Origin: Mesodorylaimus sp. YZB2_4
Lineage: Eukaryota; Nematoda; Enoplea; Dorylaimida; Dorylaimidae
Assembly: GCA_030248295.1 (NCBI GenBank)
Contig: JASANH010001194.1
Span: forward strand, 345,432-409,431
Direction of reading: 5' to 3'
Length of the DNA: 64,000 nt
Part shown: positions 12,352-24,900 of the stretch, piece after piece
How positions within the stretch are numbered: the stretch's first letter is position 1
How the letters are laid out: every line of letters starts with the position of its first letter
The notes under the pieces: model-generated
The model's database searches: none
Seen by the model: the letters and a program-made list of their open reading frames with translations, nothing else
What the model was told of the DNA's origin: nothing
Made by a program: the position numbers and the translations under genes

Positions 12352-14523
12352 GTCGCAAAATCAGTCGCTCAATCAAGCCAGGGCCCGGCCAATGATGTAA
12401 GATTGTTCAATATATTCCAACAACAATACGGTCCGAAAACAGCCTTCCTTCCGCACAACTCGATAAGAGCCTCGCTAGCCCCGAGAATTGCTTCAATTGT
12501 TTATCTCTAAAAAGGAAAAACCTTTTTGTATCGTTCATATTTTTACTACGAGTCATGAATAAATAAATTTAACGCCTCCTCGCCTTTCTATAAGTTAAAA
12601 TCTACAAGAATCGATTAGGAATCCTGAAATGGTGCACTTCCGATCCTTCAAACCATAAAAGGCAGCACGCTCGAATGAACGCATTTATTCTTTTAAAAGA
12701 ACCCGCCTGATTCCAGAAAAAGAACTCGAGACTCGCTTGCCATTTAATAGAAACGTACCCAACAGAAGGGGCCTCGGTGAAGAGGTCACGACCAAGATTC
12801 CCAGATCCTACCCTAGGCCGCAGTAACACACCACAAAATCTTTGTGAAACTTTAAAAATTATATTTACACAATAAGCAAATGCAGCAGCTGAGACCGCAC
12901 TAATCACGAACTAGATCAATAATCGTATTAATGATAAGATATGATCGAATTATAAAGTGAATAAAAGACGGAAAACTAGCTCAAGGTCGAACTTATAGGG
13001 TTACGATCCGCACGGTCGAACTGCTCCTCGCGAAATGTAGGTGCACTACTGTCCTATTAAACAAACCGACAAAATAAAAAAACTAAACGGATTTCTCGAC
13101 CCGAACGGCGAATGTCAATAAACGCGACGCCTTTGAATGGTACGACCAGGTTGCACACACAACGAGAAAATGGTAAATACTGAACTGGTAAAGAGACGCG
13201 TTACGTGTAAGGGGCACCTCGATCAATCTTTATCCTATCATAACGAAGGGCATGCGAATAGAAAAGGTTTCGCCGTCATCTGCGTCAAAACGCGGCATCT
13301 CTATTACGCAAATGAATATTTTCGCCTGAACGAATTCGAAGGAGCGAACCGCCAAAATTAGCCACTCGTGCCCCAGAGGTGACACTAAATGTCGCATCAT
13401 TTCTAATATTGCTCATTTTCTAAAAGAGGGCTCCTGACCTCCCACGACCGTGGCTGGTGGAGATTCCATCGATAAGCTCATTACATTTCTCCATATTGGG
13501 GAAAAAAGAAAAATTAGCAGCGATAGACGCACATTCCCCCAGTCTCACCCGTGGTGACAAACTGTGCCGCTTAAAAAATTTCCATCCCTCCTCACACCGG
13601 CGAGACGCCATCCCAGCCCAAATCATACTCGTTTTATTCGCACGCTAAGCTTTACGGCGACGAGTAGGCGGCATTACACACAACTGAAAAATGCCAAGTC
13701 TCAACAGTGATGAGTGAAATTGAATACAGTCCTCGTAAATGTCGACCAAGGCAGCGCTTAAAGTAAATTATTGCTAACATCAGCGATTTAATGCCTGTAA
13801 TAGACGCACACAGGAGGGAGTCTTTCCACGCCAAATGAGGACAGCAATTGAAGTCTTCATATTCGAACTAAAATTAGCTCAAACTGTAAACGAGTCGACC
13901 TACTTATTACTACGCCTATCTGAAGCATACCTGCTCCGCGCTGGCTGCTTCAGCTTCTCCAACTACGCCCACAAAAGAAAACAAAGAGCTTCAACAAAAA
14001 TAACGAACGAACGAACACACCCCCTCGGCCTTACAAACAATTCTTCGGCCTACCTGTCACCCGTTGTTGTTTACTGTGATGACATGGCTGGTTAGCATCT
14101 CCGAAATTCCAACAACTTGATGAATCCTTTCCGCTCTAACACCGATTCAAAATCCGGTTTCCCCGTCGGAAGTTTAGCGAAGTCCGCGGGCGCTAAACCA
14201 AACTGGGATAAATAAATAAAGGAGTCCCGCAGTCGGGCACAGCCGGATGTAGCACTAGCGCTGTTTTGATATAAGCGGTCAGCCGCAGAGTGCGCGCGAA
14301 TTCAAACACACACAAGATTGCACCACCGCACCGACTACAAGTACCACCAACACCCAAGCAGCACAATGTCGTTGCAGTTGAACATATGTGCAGGTAGATG
14401 TGGTACAAGAAACCAAGAAATGCAAAAGCAAAAGCAAATTATGCGCTGCAAAATCGATACATTGCGTAATCAGATATCATCAGACCATGGTCCAAATCCT
14501 CAATAATTCAACTTCAACGCTCT
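12352..14523. other. Gap between NSE2 and PDZ-GEF; no gene recognised
   Basis: About 2.2 kb separate the NSE2 stop (14524) from the PDZ-GEF start (12351), both on the minus strand. All open frames here are short and resemble no family I know. The promoter and 5' UTR of PDZ-GEF must lie in this gap, but no TATA or other core element is distinctive. Confidence 0.5.
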
Positions 14524-15180
14524 TCACTGAGCAACACTAAACGTCGGATCGTCGTCTAAATCCCTTTCACCAAATTGCTTCTTGTTCGGGCAACCCAAAT
14601 AGGGGCATCGAGCGGCGCCTCCATTCCGTCGGATGTCACGAATGTATCGCAGAACAGCTTCTTTTTCGAAAACGTGGCCACAATGACGATTACGATAAGC
14701 AGTGACGATCGGTTTCAAAGTTATTGGACATTTGCGACTTACTTGAGAATTAACTTCGTCCACAACTAACGAAATATTGGCATCGAGAATTTGCTCACTT
14801 GCAATAGGCCCCTGAGGACTCAAGACGGTTTTCAATCTTACTTCCATCTCACCCGGCTCCGATTCCGTCCCGTTTCGACGTCCTCGTATCTCGCTAAGCT
14901 TGGCTTTATAACATTCTTTCAAACCGATTTCTTCCCCTTGCACGCCTTGATCTTTGGCCGCTTTCAACGCCTCGGTCATATCTTGCAATGCCGATTTCTG
15001 TTTCGACAATAGTCCCGATATTTTCAACAAAGCCGCTTCGTGCTCAGGTCTCATGACCGATTCTCGTTGCGCTTCTTGGGCCGTTTTGATTACGCTACTA
15101 TGGACTCGATCGATCAAAGTTCCCATATTGATCATATCTTGAACAGCCGTATTGACGTTGTTCAACGACGAGTGGTCCAT
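14524..15180 (-). CDS. NSMCE2: E3 SUMO-protein ligase NSE2/MMS21 (SMC5/6 complex), intronless
   Basis: This 218-residue single-exon frame has an N-terminal helical half (about 1-125; heptad-like, rich in Ala, Leu, Lys and Glu) that would dock on the SMC5 coiled coil. The C-terminal SP-RING follows: CPITLKPIV, then RNRHCGHVFEKEAVLRYI, then CPYLGCPNKKQ. The visible ligands (first Cys, Cys-X-His of HCGH, and the CPYLGC pair) match the single-zinc SP-RING of NSE2/Siz/PIAS. Length agrees with animal NSE2 (about 200-250 residues). In the family it sumoylates SMC5/6 subunits and cohesin during repair of DNA breaks and collapsed forks. The start methionine (MDHSSLNNV) is the first in frame. The absence of introns contrasts with its neighbours and may mean intron loss or retroposition; no poly(A) tail or target duplication is evident. 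Confidence 0.92.
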   Translation of the reverse strand: MDHSSLNNVNTAVQDMINMGTLIDRVHSSVIKTAQEAQRESVMRPEHEAALLKISGLLSKQKSALQDMTEALKAAKDQGVQGEEIGLKECYKAKLSEIRGRRNGTESEPGEMEVRLKTVLSPQGPIASEQILDANISLVVDEVNSQVSRKCPITLKPIVTAYRNRHCGHVFEKEAVLRYIRDIRRNGGAARCPYLGCPNKKQFGERDLDDDPTFSVAQ

Positions 15181-16603
15181 GATTCCAAGCAGAGCTCGAT
15201 GGGTTTGATTACTTCTGCGATACAGAAATAGTCAACAATCAAAATAAGACAGACGCTACTCAAAATAGACGAAATGTTCTAACCAATAGCAGCCACAAAC
15301 GACAAGCGCAGCAACAATGGCGGGAAGATATATTCCCGCTGTTAGCAGACATGTATCAGTTATGAAATAGGTTGGCGGGAATTCAAATATATTTTATTTG
15401 TGCTTCTTATTACATAGTGGTATCCTTCTTTCCGGATTAATTGCCTTCTTATTACTCGTGGTTTTCCTAATGGCTCTCATATTTAACCCACCGATACCCA
15501 GCGAATGGGTCCCAATATACAGATTTCAGCAAAGAGGCAGTTGGTACAGGTTCGATCATCAGCGATGAAGGTCTTTTTGAAAACCTCGCTGAGCTTGCAC
15601 GCCACCATGCACTTCTGCAGAGGCAGCTTCACGTGGATAGGTGGAAGCCAAATGGGTCAATCTGCTGCTAGCACTGGGCCAAAACCACCCCCCGGCCTTG
15701 AAACAGCCTCTTATGGTGCTCTGATCGTCAGGTATGCAGGTGCAGCTGCCACTGGCTGGTCCCACCCGACTGGCCAACTACAGGCAAAGTGGGCTCTGTC
15801 TGCTTAGGATTGACGCAGTCCGAAAACTTTCCTTGTTTAACGAGAACCAACAAAGGGAAGCAGTTTCGGCCTCTTAGATGTCCTCTTTGCGTGGTTCATT
15901 ACCGCTCTGTTCTCTCACCCAGAAAAATACATGTCGTCTCGGACGAGTGAGCACTGCCTTTGGTCGAAACTCCTCGTCCCTGTATTCTGGCAGAATGACC
16001 AGTAGCAGAACATTCCTCAGCCAGCCTAGCCCGCATTTGCACGCCTTGTTGTTCATCATTATCGTCAAGGCTGGCGCCCTCTTTTCACATTGTCCATTTG
16101 TGTGTTGGGTACAGTCGGGTAGCACATAGTTACTTGTCCGCCCCCCTAATGCGAATAAAGAAAGGAAAATAAGAGGAGTGCAGTGGAGGCAACGAATAAC
16201 GTAAGATTGGTTATACCCTACTATATAAGGTATGCTGTGCACGTACGCTGAGGTATGCACGCAAGGGACACCAGCCAACATTCTCTTCATTTACTCCACG
16301 TCGAAAACCTGTTACCGAAAAGGGCGAAGGAAGAAAGTCGAGTTTGGATTGGGCGAGCGACCTTTTCTAGTGTCTCACACTAATATCTCGCTGTGTTTCT
16401 TCCAAAAACGTGTCCGTGTAGACTCGCTTGATTTAATACTATATTGACTCGTTTGAGCGTCTAAAATCGTCGTCTTCTAGGCCAGACCGACGAATTAATT
16501 TCAACCGAAGCAGTCGGTAACCCCGAAAATTTTCTGTTTCGACCACCTTGTCTCTCCATCATGAGCACATAATTCATGCAAACCATTATCGCCCTATCAG
16601 CTC
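15181..16603. other. Intergenic region between divergent NSE2 and BicC; contains a SINE copy
   Basis: This is a head-to-head gap of 1.4 kb between NSE2 (minus) and Bicaudal-C (plus), so both promoters should be in it. Apart from the SINE-like block at about 15500-15640, a 138-codon minus-strand frame at 15874-16290 is the only long open stretch. It has no recognisable domain and I do not call it a gene. Confidence 0.45.
15500..15640 (+). repeat. tRNA-derived SINE, copy 3 (diverged)
   Basis: CAGGTTCGATCATCAGCGATGAAGG followed by TCTTTTTGAAAA resembles the copy 2 string CAGGTTCGATTCCCAGCGATGGAGG followed by TCCTTTTGTGAAA. The B-box has two changes at its 3' end, so this copy is probably not transcribed. 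Boundaries are approximate. Confidence 0.4.
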
Positions 16604-19600
16604 ATGCCTGCGGCTCACAGTCAGAAAGAGGCCAGTCGACACTCACCCTCTCTTGCCACCATTATTTCCTCACCGACTCAAGTTTTGGGCCCGTTGGCGA
16701 CTGGCGCTTGGTCAGAGCACGGACTGGTCGACACTGCGCCCACCAACTGGTCTACGCAGCACGCCAGCATGGGCTCGTCCGACGAGGGGATAAGCAGTTA
16801 CGACGGTGCATCGAGCCGGATATTATCATCGTATCAGCTGAGAGACGACGCGGGCCGCGACAGTACTGCGCCACCGCAGAGACTCTTCTCGCAAGATGAC
16901 AACCTGACGGGTACTGCAGCGATGGAAGGACGAATCGAAGAACGGGTGCAAGTCGATCGACGAAAATTGGAGCAGATGATTGTTGGTAAGGTCTTACCGC
17001 GTGGGACCATGCCCCTGATACTGAAAGCACTGTCAGCCCAAGACAACAGTGCCGATTTCCCAGTCAGGCATTGCTCTCTGCCCTGCCCTCCATCACCCAT
17101 TCAATGTTTGGCTACTGTGACCAGCACGCCTGGCGGTCGGGAGTAATCGATACGCCCCCCCCCGGCGGGGGCCTCCACCCCCTCTGTTTTGTTTCTGGGC
17201 GGACCCCCCCCCCCCCTTTTTTCCTCTCCCCCCCCCCCCCCCCCCCCGGGGCCCTACCGATCAGCTGGTGCGAAAAAAGTGCTGCAAACACTTCAGCAAC
17301 ACACCCTGATTTAGGCATCACCTGCTGGCGCACCTTGTTTTTTCTAAACCTTCTTACGCAGTCTCCTCAAAGCACCTCCGTTCGGCCTTTTTGTGTGGGC
17401 TGATGATTAATCGTAGGAGTTGACGTCGTGGACGGGAGTCCCAGTGCTCGTTCCACTCTCGAGTATATTGTGCACGCTATCATTCTCTCGCTACTCGCCC
17501 AATGAAAACAGTACGAAAACTGGTGTCACCCTCCACCCGTGTCCTGTCCTACCTCCACTTTGAAGGTAGGGCAGCGCAAGAAGAACGTGTAAAACGGTAA
17601 TGGGACTACAGGAATAGTAATTGCCTCATGTCGTGCCTCAAAGATGGATGGCACATTTTGTAATATTTGTCTCAATGCTCATTTTCAAGGACTCGAGTCC
17701 AGTCTCCTCTTACTCATTTCTTGATTATCCACCCAAGGACAAAGGAACAAATCTTTCCGATCTCCGTTCTCGGACTGAGTCATCCAAGTTTAGTGCCGTG
17801 ACACCATGCAAAGTCGTTGGGGCAAGATTGATCACCTGTGTTTCGCTCTTTTGAGTGTTCTAACTATAAGAGGACACCTTTTGAGACTATGGGACTACAG
17901 GTAGCAGGATCCCGTGCTCAAGCTGTATGCAGCTCGTACTTGGTCACAGCCCTTCTGACCAGTCAGCAATGGCGCGGGCATCAGCCATCAGCACTCACCT
18001 CGCCTCTTTCAGCAGGTCAACCCGACCGCAACCAATCCGACATTGCTTCGAGTGCAGCCGATACGTTTTTCACGAACGTGATGCGGAACACGAACACAGT
18101 CATCACATGGCCGACCAAGCTAAAAGTGGGCGCAAAGACCAAGAAAGGTACCTCGCATCGACAATCGCTTCGCTTGCTTCAAAACTATCTTATTTCAGAC
18201 CCGTTCGTGAAAATTGTTGGGAAGCCAGAAAATGTGGAACGCGCCAAGAAAATGATTTTATCTACATTAGAGACTAGAGTAAGAATTTTTGAATCTGAGG
18301 ATCACTCGAGCGACCGATTTATACACCGTAACCGTCACTGTGACACTGAAAATAGGGCCCGTGCAGAGCCATGCATGTGATCGGACTTCCTTCCAATACC
18401 CTCTACATCCTCGTTCCCCTTTTAGCATAATCGTGTTACGATTAAAATCGACGTCGCCTTTACCGATCACAGCCACATTATCGGAAAGCAAGGGCGCAAT
18501 ACTCAACTGGCTATGAAACAGACGGCCTGTCATATCCATTTCCCAGACTCAAATCGCAATCCAGATTTGGAAAAGAGCAACATGGTACCCCCCCCCCCCC
18601 CCTTTGTCACTCTTCTGAGCCCACCCCCTCACATCCAACTTTCAGGTCTCTATTGCTGGACCTATGCAAACGGTCGACCAAGCCAGGCGCATTCTTCGAG
18701 TAAGCACTTCTAATGCGCTTGTTGTTCAGGCCATTCGGTCAGCGTAAAACTATTTCAGGAATTAGCCCCCTTAGTTATCAATCTGGAGATCAAGAATTTT
18801 TACGAGGACCCTTCGGCACTAGCCGATGACCCGCTCGTGCGCGAACTCGGATCCAATGCGACTGGCCTGTCCATCCTGGTTCGCTCTAATCGTTCCAACG
18901 GATTCCCCATTTTCGTGATCCGTGGTTCAGTATTTCAAGCTCCTAGAATTCGCTCGGCTGCGTTGAGCCTGCAGCAGCGTTTCATGAACACGGTACGGAT
19001 ATGAGACCTGTGTCCATTATCAACCATAGGCGGGTTATGACGGCTGCTTCCGTTGCAGACACAAGCTGTTTGCTCTACCACCATGGAAATCCTCCAGCAG
19101 CAGCATCCTTTTGTGCTTGGTCCTCAAAACAACAACATACAGCTAATTATGCAACGAACTGGCGCCAGCATACATTGCCCGGGCGGTGACACTGCCAATT
19201 CTGGCTCGACCACCTTCCTTGTCCAAGGCACCATTGATGCTGTTCTAAATGCCCGAAAGCACTTGGTCGGATGTCTTCCAATGTCCTTCGTCTTCGAGTC
19301 ACCCAACGAAGGCCTCGCCTCGGCTGGCTTGGTATCTGAGTTAGAGAAACAGTATGGACTATCGATCAGTTTGCGACTGAAACGTAACGGTGATAGCAGG
19401 GTAGGCTCGGCCTCTTCTCTGATCTTTTGGTCAAATACAAGCCACGTACATTTCAGAACATCGTAGTGAAAGGACCAGAGCGGCAAGCCACGGCCATGTA
19501 CGAATTGCGTCGTCATTTCACCAATGCCGATGCCGACGAACCACGTGTTGTGGCTATTGATTTCGAATTCATGCGCGACTTCGACAGCAACAGTAAGCAC

Positions 19601-21639
19601 CTGATACTCATAGCAGGGTCGCACTGTCGTAGGGTCTATTCTAGCCTTGCCATCAATACCATCCAAGGAGCACATGGCGAGTACGGCGGCTGCCCTGTCA
19701 CTGATGCAACAGGCCGTGTGCGTCAACCCGAGCATGATCAGTCCGCCCAGCGTCCATAGTCCGCCCGTCTTCGGATTTTCGCCGTTCTATTCAAGTAAGT
19801 TTGGAGTGACAGGTGGCACCCTGTGGCATCCGCATTATGCCAGGGTGTGCTCCCGACGCACCTTACGCTGACGTGAGCTGTTGTAACCAGTATCCCTGGC
19901 AGTTGGGAGTAATCGATACGCTCCCCTGGCTGGCGTCAACCTCTTCGGTTGATGTTTCGACTGGTTTGGACTGGTATCCCTCAATCTGAGTTCTTTGCGT
20001 GGAGATTTCAGTCTCGACTATCTCCCGCCGCCTGGGTGCGCTGGTTACACTGTTCACAAACGCTGCCATCCTCGGGCATTACAACTGCCAGAATTCCTAA
20101 GTATAGCTCGATGCGATACGTCCAATAAGCGTACGATACGACGTTTTAGGCACTTGTTACGTAGCCATTTGACTCAAAAGTGCCGCGTCGCATCTAAATA
20201 TGCTTTGGGCTTCAGAGTTCTCGGCGAACATGATTTCTTACCGTTTCAGCCCCCTCTCCATTCTCACCTCTGTCTAACGCGCCCATTTCGTCTCCGCCAA
20301 TCGCCGACGCCGTTGCGCCTAATCTTCATTTTAACACTCGCTATTCCCCGAAACACGACTCCCTCCAAACCTATAACATTTCCGCTTCCATTCCGTCCAA
20401 TATCTTCTACACAGACTCGAAAAATGGCAGCTCCCGTTCTTCGCCCACTGACACCGAAACTCCTTTGCTCAGTTGCAGCTCGTCGACTCTGTCCGGTGGC
20501 ACACTTGGCCACACGCCGAGTGCCGGCAGTATCCTCAGTTCCAACGACCCGGTACCCGGAGAAGCTCCTTTGGCCAGCGGCTTACTTGAAGCGGCGAAGA
20601 AGATACAGGAGAACTGCAAGTGAGTGGATGAATTAAGGAATGGCATGGAGTACCAAAACTGTGGGTAAGCCTGCTTGGCCCCTGGAGAGAGTCAGATGTT
20701 CCCACTGACCTCATGGACCATTGCCTCCCTTATCGGCAATATAGCCTCACACTGTAGGCCCCTCTCCACAAACCATACCCTGATATCAAGTTGCTCCCTC
20801 GTGTGCCTTGGCCAACGACCAAACGGCCCCACCGTTTCAGCAATTGGAAAGCACCCGGTGCCGAACGCAGCAGCTCCAATGTGGATTACGATCAACAAAA
20901 GCTGATGGCTTCGAAAGGTACGCCCTCACTGACTTCACCACTTTCCATCACACCCATTTCTTTCCAGCGATGCAAGAAAAGCCACTGGGTTTGCGAGTCC
21001 CCAATCAACAATGGTCAGGCCTTGGATTCAGTCGGTCCATGCCCGCTCCAGTCTTGAGGCAGTTGAAATCGGCGAATGTTGAGAAATCGATTGACTTCGG
21101 CGAATCGTCCGCCTCGTCAACATCGTCGGGAGCACTGCACGCGTTGGACGAAGATGAAGAGGATAAGATAGGACCATGGCCATTGGACACGCGTCCAGCC
21201 AACCAAGAAGGTCAGTAAGCCGTGCATTGGTGCCCCCATGGGCCCTGACGCCTTCAATTTCAGCCTTCAACATGACCACCTACTTCGACTCGGTTCATCT
21301 GCCACGTCCCAACAGCAACATTCGCTTGTCCGACATCGACGACATGGCCACTCTGCTATCCCACTTACACCTGACTAAATACGTTGACACGTTCCGCGAA
21401 CAGGAAGTAAGTCCCTTGCCACTCTCCCCTCTGCACCACTTCACCAGTGTCTTCAGGTGGACATGAACGCGTTCCTGACAATGACCGACGCCGATCTCAA
21501 AGAATTAGGGGTCAATACATTCGGCGCTAGACGCAAGTTACTCGTGGCCATATCAGGTAGACACCGAGTCCCATCCTGACCCCCATCTTCCAAACACCAT
21601 CTTTCAGAACTCAAAGAATATCGGCGTCTCTGTCGTTAG
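16604..21639 (+). CDS. BICC1: Bicaudal-C (KH/SAM-domain RNA-binding translational repressor), complete or nearly so
   Basis: BicC binds 3' UTRs and recruits CCR4-NOT; its SAM domain polymerises. Fifteen exons with consistent phases: 16604-16985, 18013-18147, 18199-18278, 18426-18584, 18646-18699, 18759-18992, 19059-19400, 19457-19592, 19645-19794, 20250-20619, 20841-20917, 20968-21210, 21264-21406, 21457-21556, 21608-21639 (about 878 residues; human about 974). KH1: VDRRKLEQM, then TWPTKLKVGAKTKKDPFVKI. KH2: HSHIIGKQGRNT (GxxG loop GKQG) and CHIHFPDSNRN. A KH-like segment follows in exon 6. KH3: LGPQNNNIQLIMQRTGASIH and the conserved TTFLVQGTIDAV. Later come a Ser/Pro linker, QWSGLGFSRSMP (a BicC signature), and the SAM domain in exons 13-15 (MATLLSHLHLTKYVDTF, LKELGVNTFGARRKLL). 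The first methionine is uncertain; a MGSSDEG start further in, or an upstream exon, is possible. Two introns share a repeat (about 17110 and 19875), and the intron at 18585 begins with a C-run. Confidence 0.92.
17110..17260. repeat. C-rich tract and repeat fragment in BicC intron 1
   Basis: GGGAGTAATCGATACGC precedes a run of C and G homopolymers (about 17155-17247). The same 17-mer and flanking CCAG..CCTGGC..T sequence recur in another BicC intron at about 19885-19930. The C-runs give potential G-quadruplex or i-motif DNA and are a likely source of sequencing-length error. Confidence 0.5.
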
Positions 21640-21822
21640 TCACTTCCAATACGCATCGGCGACAGGGCATAGCTGACTTCGCAGAATATCCAGTCTGCCC
21701 TAGTGTACATGTTATTTATTGGTATGTAGGAACTGTGATGCCGTGCCATTCTAACCCTCTACATTGGTGATATATGGGCAGGGAATGCTGTAACTAACAT
21801 GACTGTGACCAAATCAGCTTTT

Positions 21823-21828
21823 AATAAA
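21823..21828 (+). terminator. Poly(A) signal AATAAA of BicC
   Basis: AATAAA lies 184 nt downstream of the BicC stop, the usual position for a 3' end signal. The convergent AGM1 signal is only about 40 bp further on. Confidence 0.65.
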
Positions 21829-21867
21829 TGATTTGTTCATAAGTTTCATGCAAATAATAACCCTTTG

Positions 21868-21873
21868 TTTATT
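21868..21873 (-). terminator. Poly(A) signal AATAAA of AGM1 (minus strand)
   Basis: TTTATT on the plus strand reads AATAAA on the minus strand, 69 nt after the AGM1 stop at 21942. The two convergent genes therefore end within a few tens of bases of each other. Confidence 0.65.
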
Positions 21874-21941
21874 CACCCCCTCCAAAAATGCAAAACTGAA
21901 CACAGAGACCTTGTATCTCCACCGAGCTAGCGACGCCGTCC

Positions 21942-24900
21942 TTACCCGACCAGTTCTCGCACCGCATCGGCCACTTCATTAGCGAGCTTATCAGCAGCTT
22001 CCTAAACACGGCATTCGACTAATAAAAGTAAGCCCCGAGATCCCATCTTGTTACTCACCGCAGTGTCCGCCTCCGCCAACACACGGACAATATCCTCAGT
22101 ACCCGAGGGCCTAAAAATCGGCTCTGTCGTTATAACAGTGGAAGATATGCCACTATCACCGCTCCCATCTGACCCCAACTACATCGAACTATGCCTTACC
22201 TGACAAACGCCCGCGAAAAGTTGTATTTGCCAACTAACGTGTTGATCCTGTCTTGCAATCCCGCCGGAGTTACGCAACGCCTTTCGGCATCAGTGGTCGT
22301 AATCACGCTCCTATCCTTCACCTACAATTAAGACATGTCCTGGCCTACAGCATGAGCGAATGCCAACCCTGCTCTTGGTCCTCTACTTGCCACCCTACTC
22401 CTCAGTAGACAGAGGCTTTCAGACACCCACATCCGTCCCAATCACTTACGGAGACTTTCAACTGACGATAGGGCAGATCCATGTACAAAGCGTCCCAGTC
22501 CTCCACAGTCCACCCTTTGCACATCAAAATAGTCTCCACGATGAGTAAATCGGCCAACGCATCTCCCACAGTCTGAAATACAAAGGGGGGACCCTCAGGA
22601 TCAAGAACAGAATCTGCATAAGATCTACGCACCTCATTCACCAAATCAATAAAATCTTTCAATCTCCTCAAAGCCATCAAACGTTCGGGTGACGATCTGC
22701 AAAGTACAGCTGCAGTTCCAAGTTTTAAAAAACCAACTCGCTGCTTACTTGTTCTTATCACTTAGCTCCAAAGCCAGCTCCTCCTTCAAACGATCGCTAA
22801 ACAGGACCTGCAACATGACAACTCTCACTTCCTGCCAAAATTATCTACACTGCATAGGTTCTCACCGTTCCGTGCCCATTCGCCTCGAAATACACGCCGA
22901 TATCCAGCTCGTGAGCCTTCTTGTGCAAATGTTTGACCCCCGTCGGAACGCAGAACACGGGCAGCTTCTGCCAGTCAATTCACATGCAAAATCTGGGATC
23001 TGTGCTCCAAGCACAACCACTATGCACTTACCAAAACATTCTGGATGAATCTGGTTGAACTGCCATTCGCATACGCAGTTTGCACTACGCCAATCGATGT
23101 CTTCTCCTTCGATAGTTCAGCCGCTTGTACCAGCTGGCCCACATACACGGCGATCAAGGCGGCAATTTTGTCTCCGTCCAACAAGTGGAATGTACCGCCT
23201 GACAACAGCATACATTGCCCACCACACGGTCAAGATCGAACAGCGCCTCTTACTCTGATCAACATAAAAATAAACCAATCGATCGCCATCGCCATCCAAG
23301 GACGCCCACCGTTGACCCGGTTCGATTGCTCGCAAAGGAGTGTAGACTGCAAGAGGACACATCATTCACAGCGGGTATACTCCCTACCCAACTGGCACCC
23401 TGGAGGACATATGGCTCCAGGGTGTCAGCTAGGGGCCTGGAGCCACAACTATAAGCTGATCCTACGAAGGACGCGTCTCAGGCCTGTCAAAAAATAAGAT
23501 CGCATTTTTGCTGCTAATGTGAAAGTGTCGTCATGGGTCCTCCATACGCAACAAGGCAGAAATAATTCTATGCTGATCCCTCACTTACCAACAGGTGGTT
23601 TCTGCAACAGCTTCACGTAATCCGCTCCGCACTGAAAATGCATTTCCATCATGATTTGTGCACTTTGAAAGTCGAACCCTGCAAACCTCGTGATTCAACC
23701 GTCCTTCTCCGCAATTCACCAAGTTGATCTTCAATACTCCTTCCACCATCGTAGCCAGTTTTTTAATTTGAATAGCCCCGACCCCGTTTGCACCATCCAC
23801 AAAGACCACGGCCTTGTCGGAAACTGTCGATCGATTCAATTCCGTGAAGGCGGAGGAAAATTTAACGTAATAATCGCTCTCGGTGGGGACGCCGTACTTT
23901 TCGTCATTCTCGCATCGTACAATATAGTGCAATTGCGGAGTAGTCAGAACACCTGAAATCACACAAGTCTACACCATGCGTCTCGCAGTGATACCAGCAC
24001 CTGACTTACCAAATGAAGTAAACGAACCGCCAATTGCGGCCACACCGATCTTGGCCGCTTCGTGCAAACTGATACTGCTCTCACGGGTGTCATAGGCGCA
24101 GGCGACACGACCCGGAAGGGCTGGATCAATACTTTCCTGCTGTTGGATCTTCTCGATTATTGCTGATAAGTCGGCGTCTCTGAAAGAAGCTTCCTTTCAC
24201 GCCCACATTCGGCAGGCTACGTGGATAGCCTACTGTATGAGTGTCTGGCACAAGCCATTGGGTTCCAGGCTGCGATATGACCCTTGTAACCACTGCAGGC
24301 GAGAGGGGGAGGATTACTGATCTCCTCTGGCTGCAAACCGTCAACTCCGTCGAGCTGGTGTTTCAGCCGCAGGAACAAACCTATACTTGCCTTACTCCAG
24401 ATAGAGTTTTTGTCCCGCCGACTTCGGTCGGTCACATCCCTCCCACCCTACAACACACACCGGCTCCACTGCAGCCACTATATCCAATGCTTCAACTCAG
24501 CGCAGCCAAAGCCTAAATCACTAACGGTAAGTTCCGACATGACCGTAGCTCCCATCCGGCCATACCTGGCATTGGCAATCAGAGTGGCATATTCCTCCCA
24601 CGCCTGTGCCAACATTTCGCCATACGGATCGATCAACTTGACTCCGTTGTCCTCCTCTGGATTATGAGACGCAGTGATCATGATCCCGATAACAGCTGTA
24701 ACAGCACTTGCACTCACACCTGAACCCGAGCACCGATTCAACACTTACCTTTCTTCGCCTTGGAACGCAGAACAGACAGAACGCCCATCCGGAAAACGAT
24801 GACAGGCAGCTCACCAGCCCTTAAAAGAAGTGACTCGCACCCACTTGACTTTCTCACCATAGCACTCATACTTCCTCCGGAATCCAGCTGTCCCATAAAC

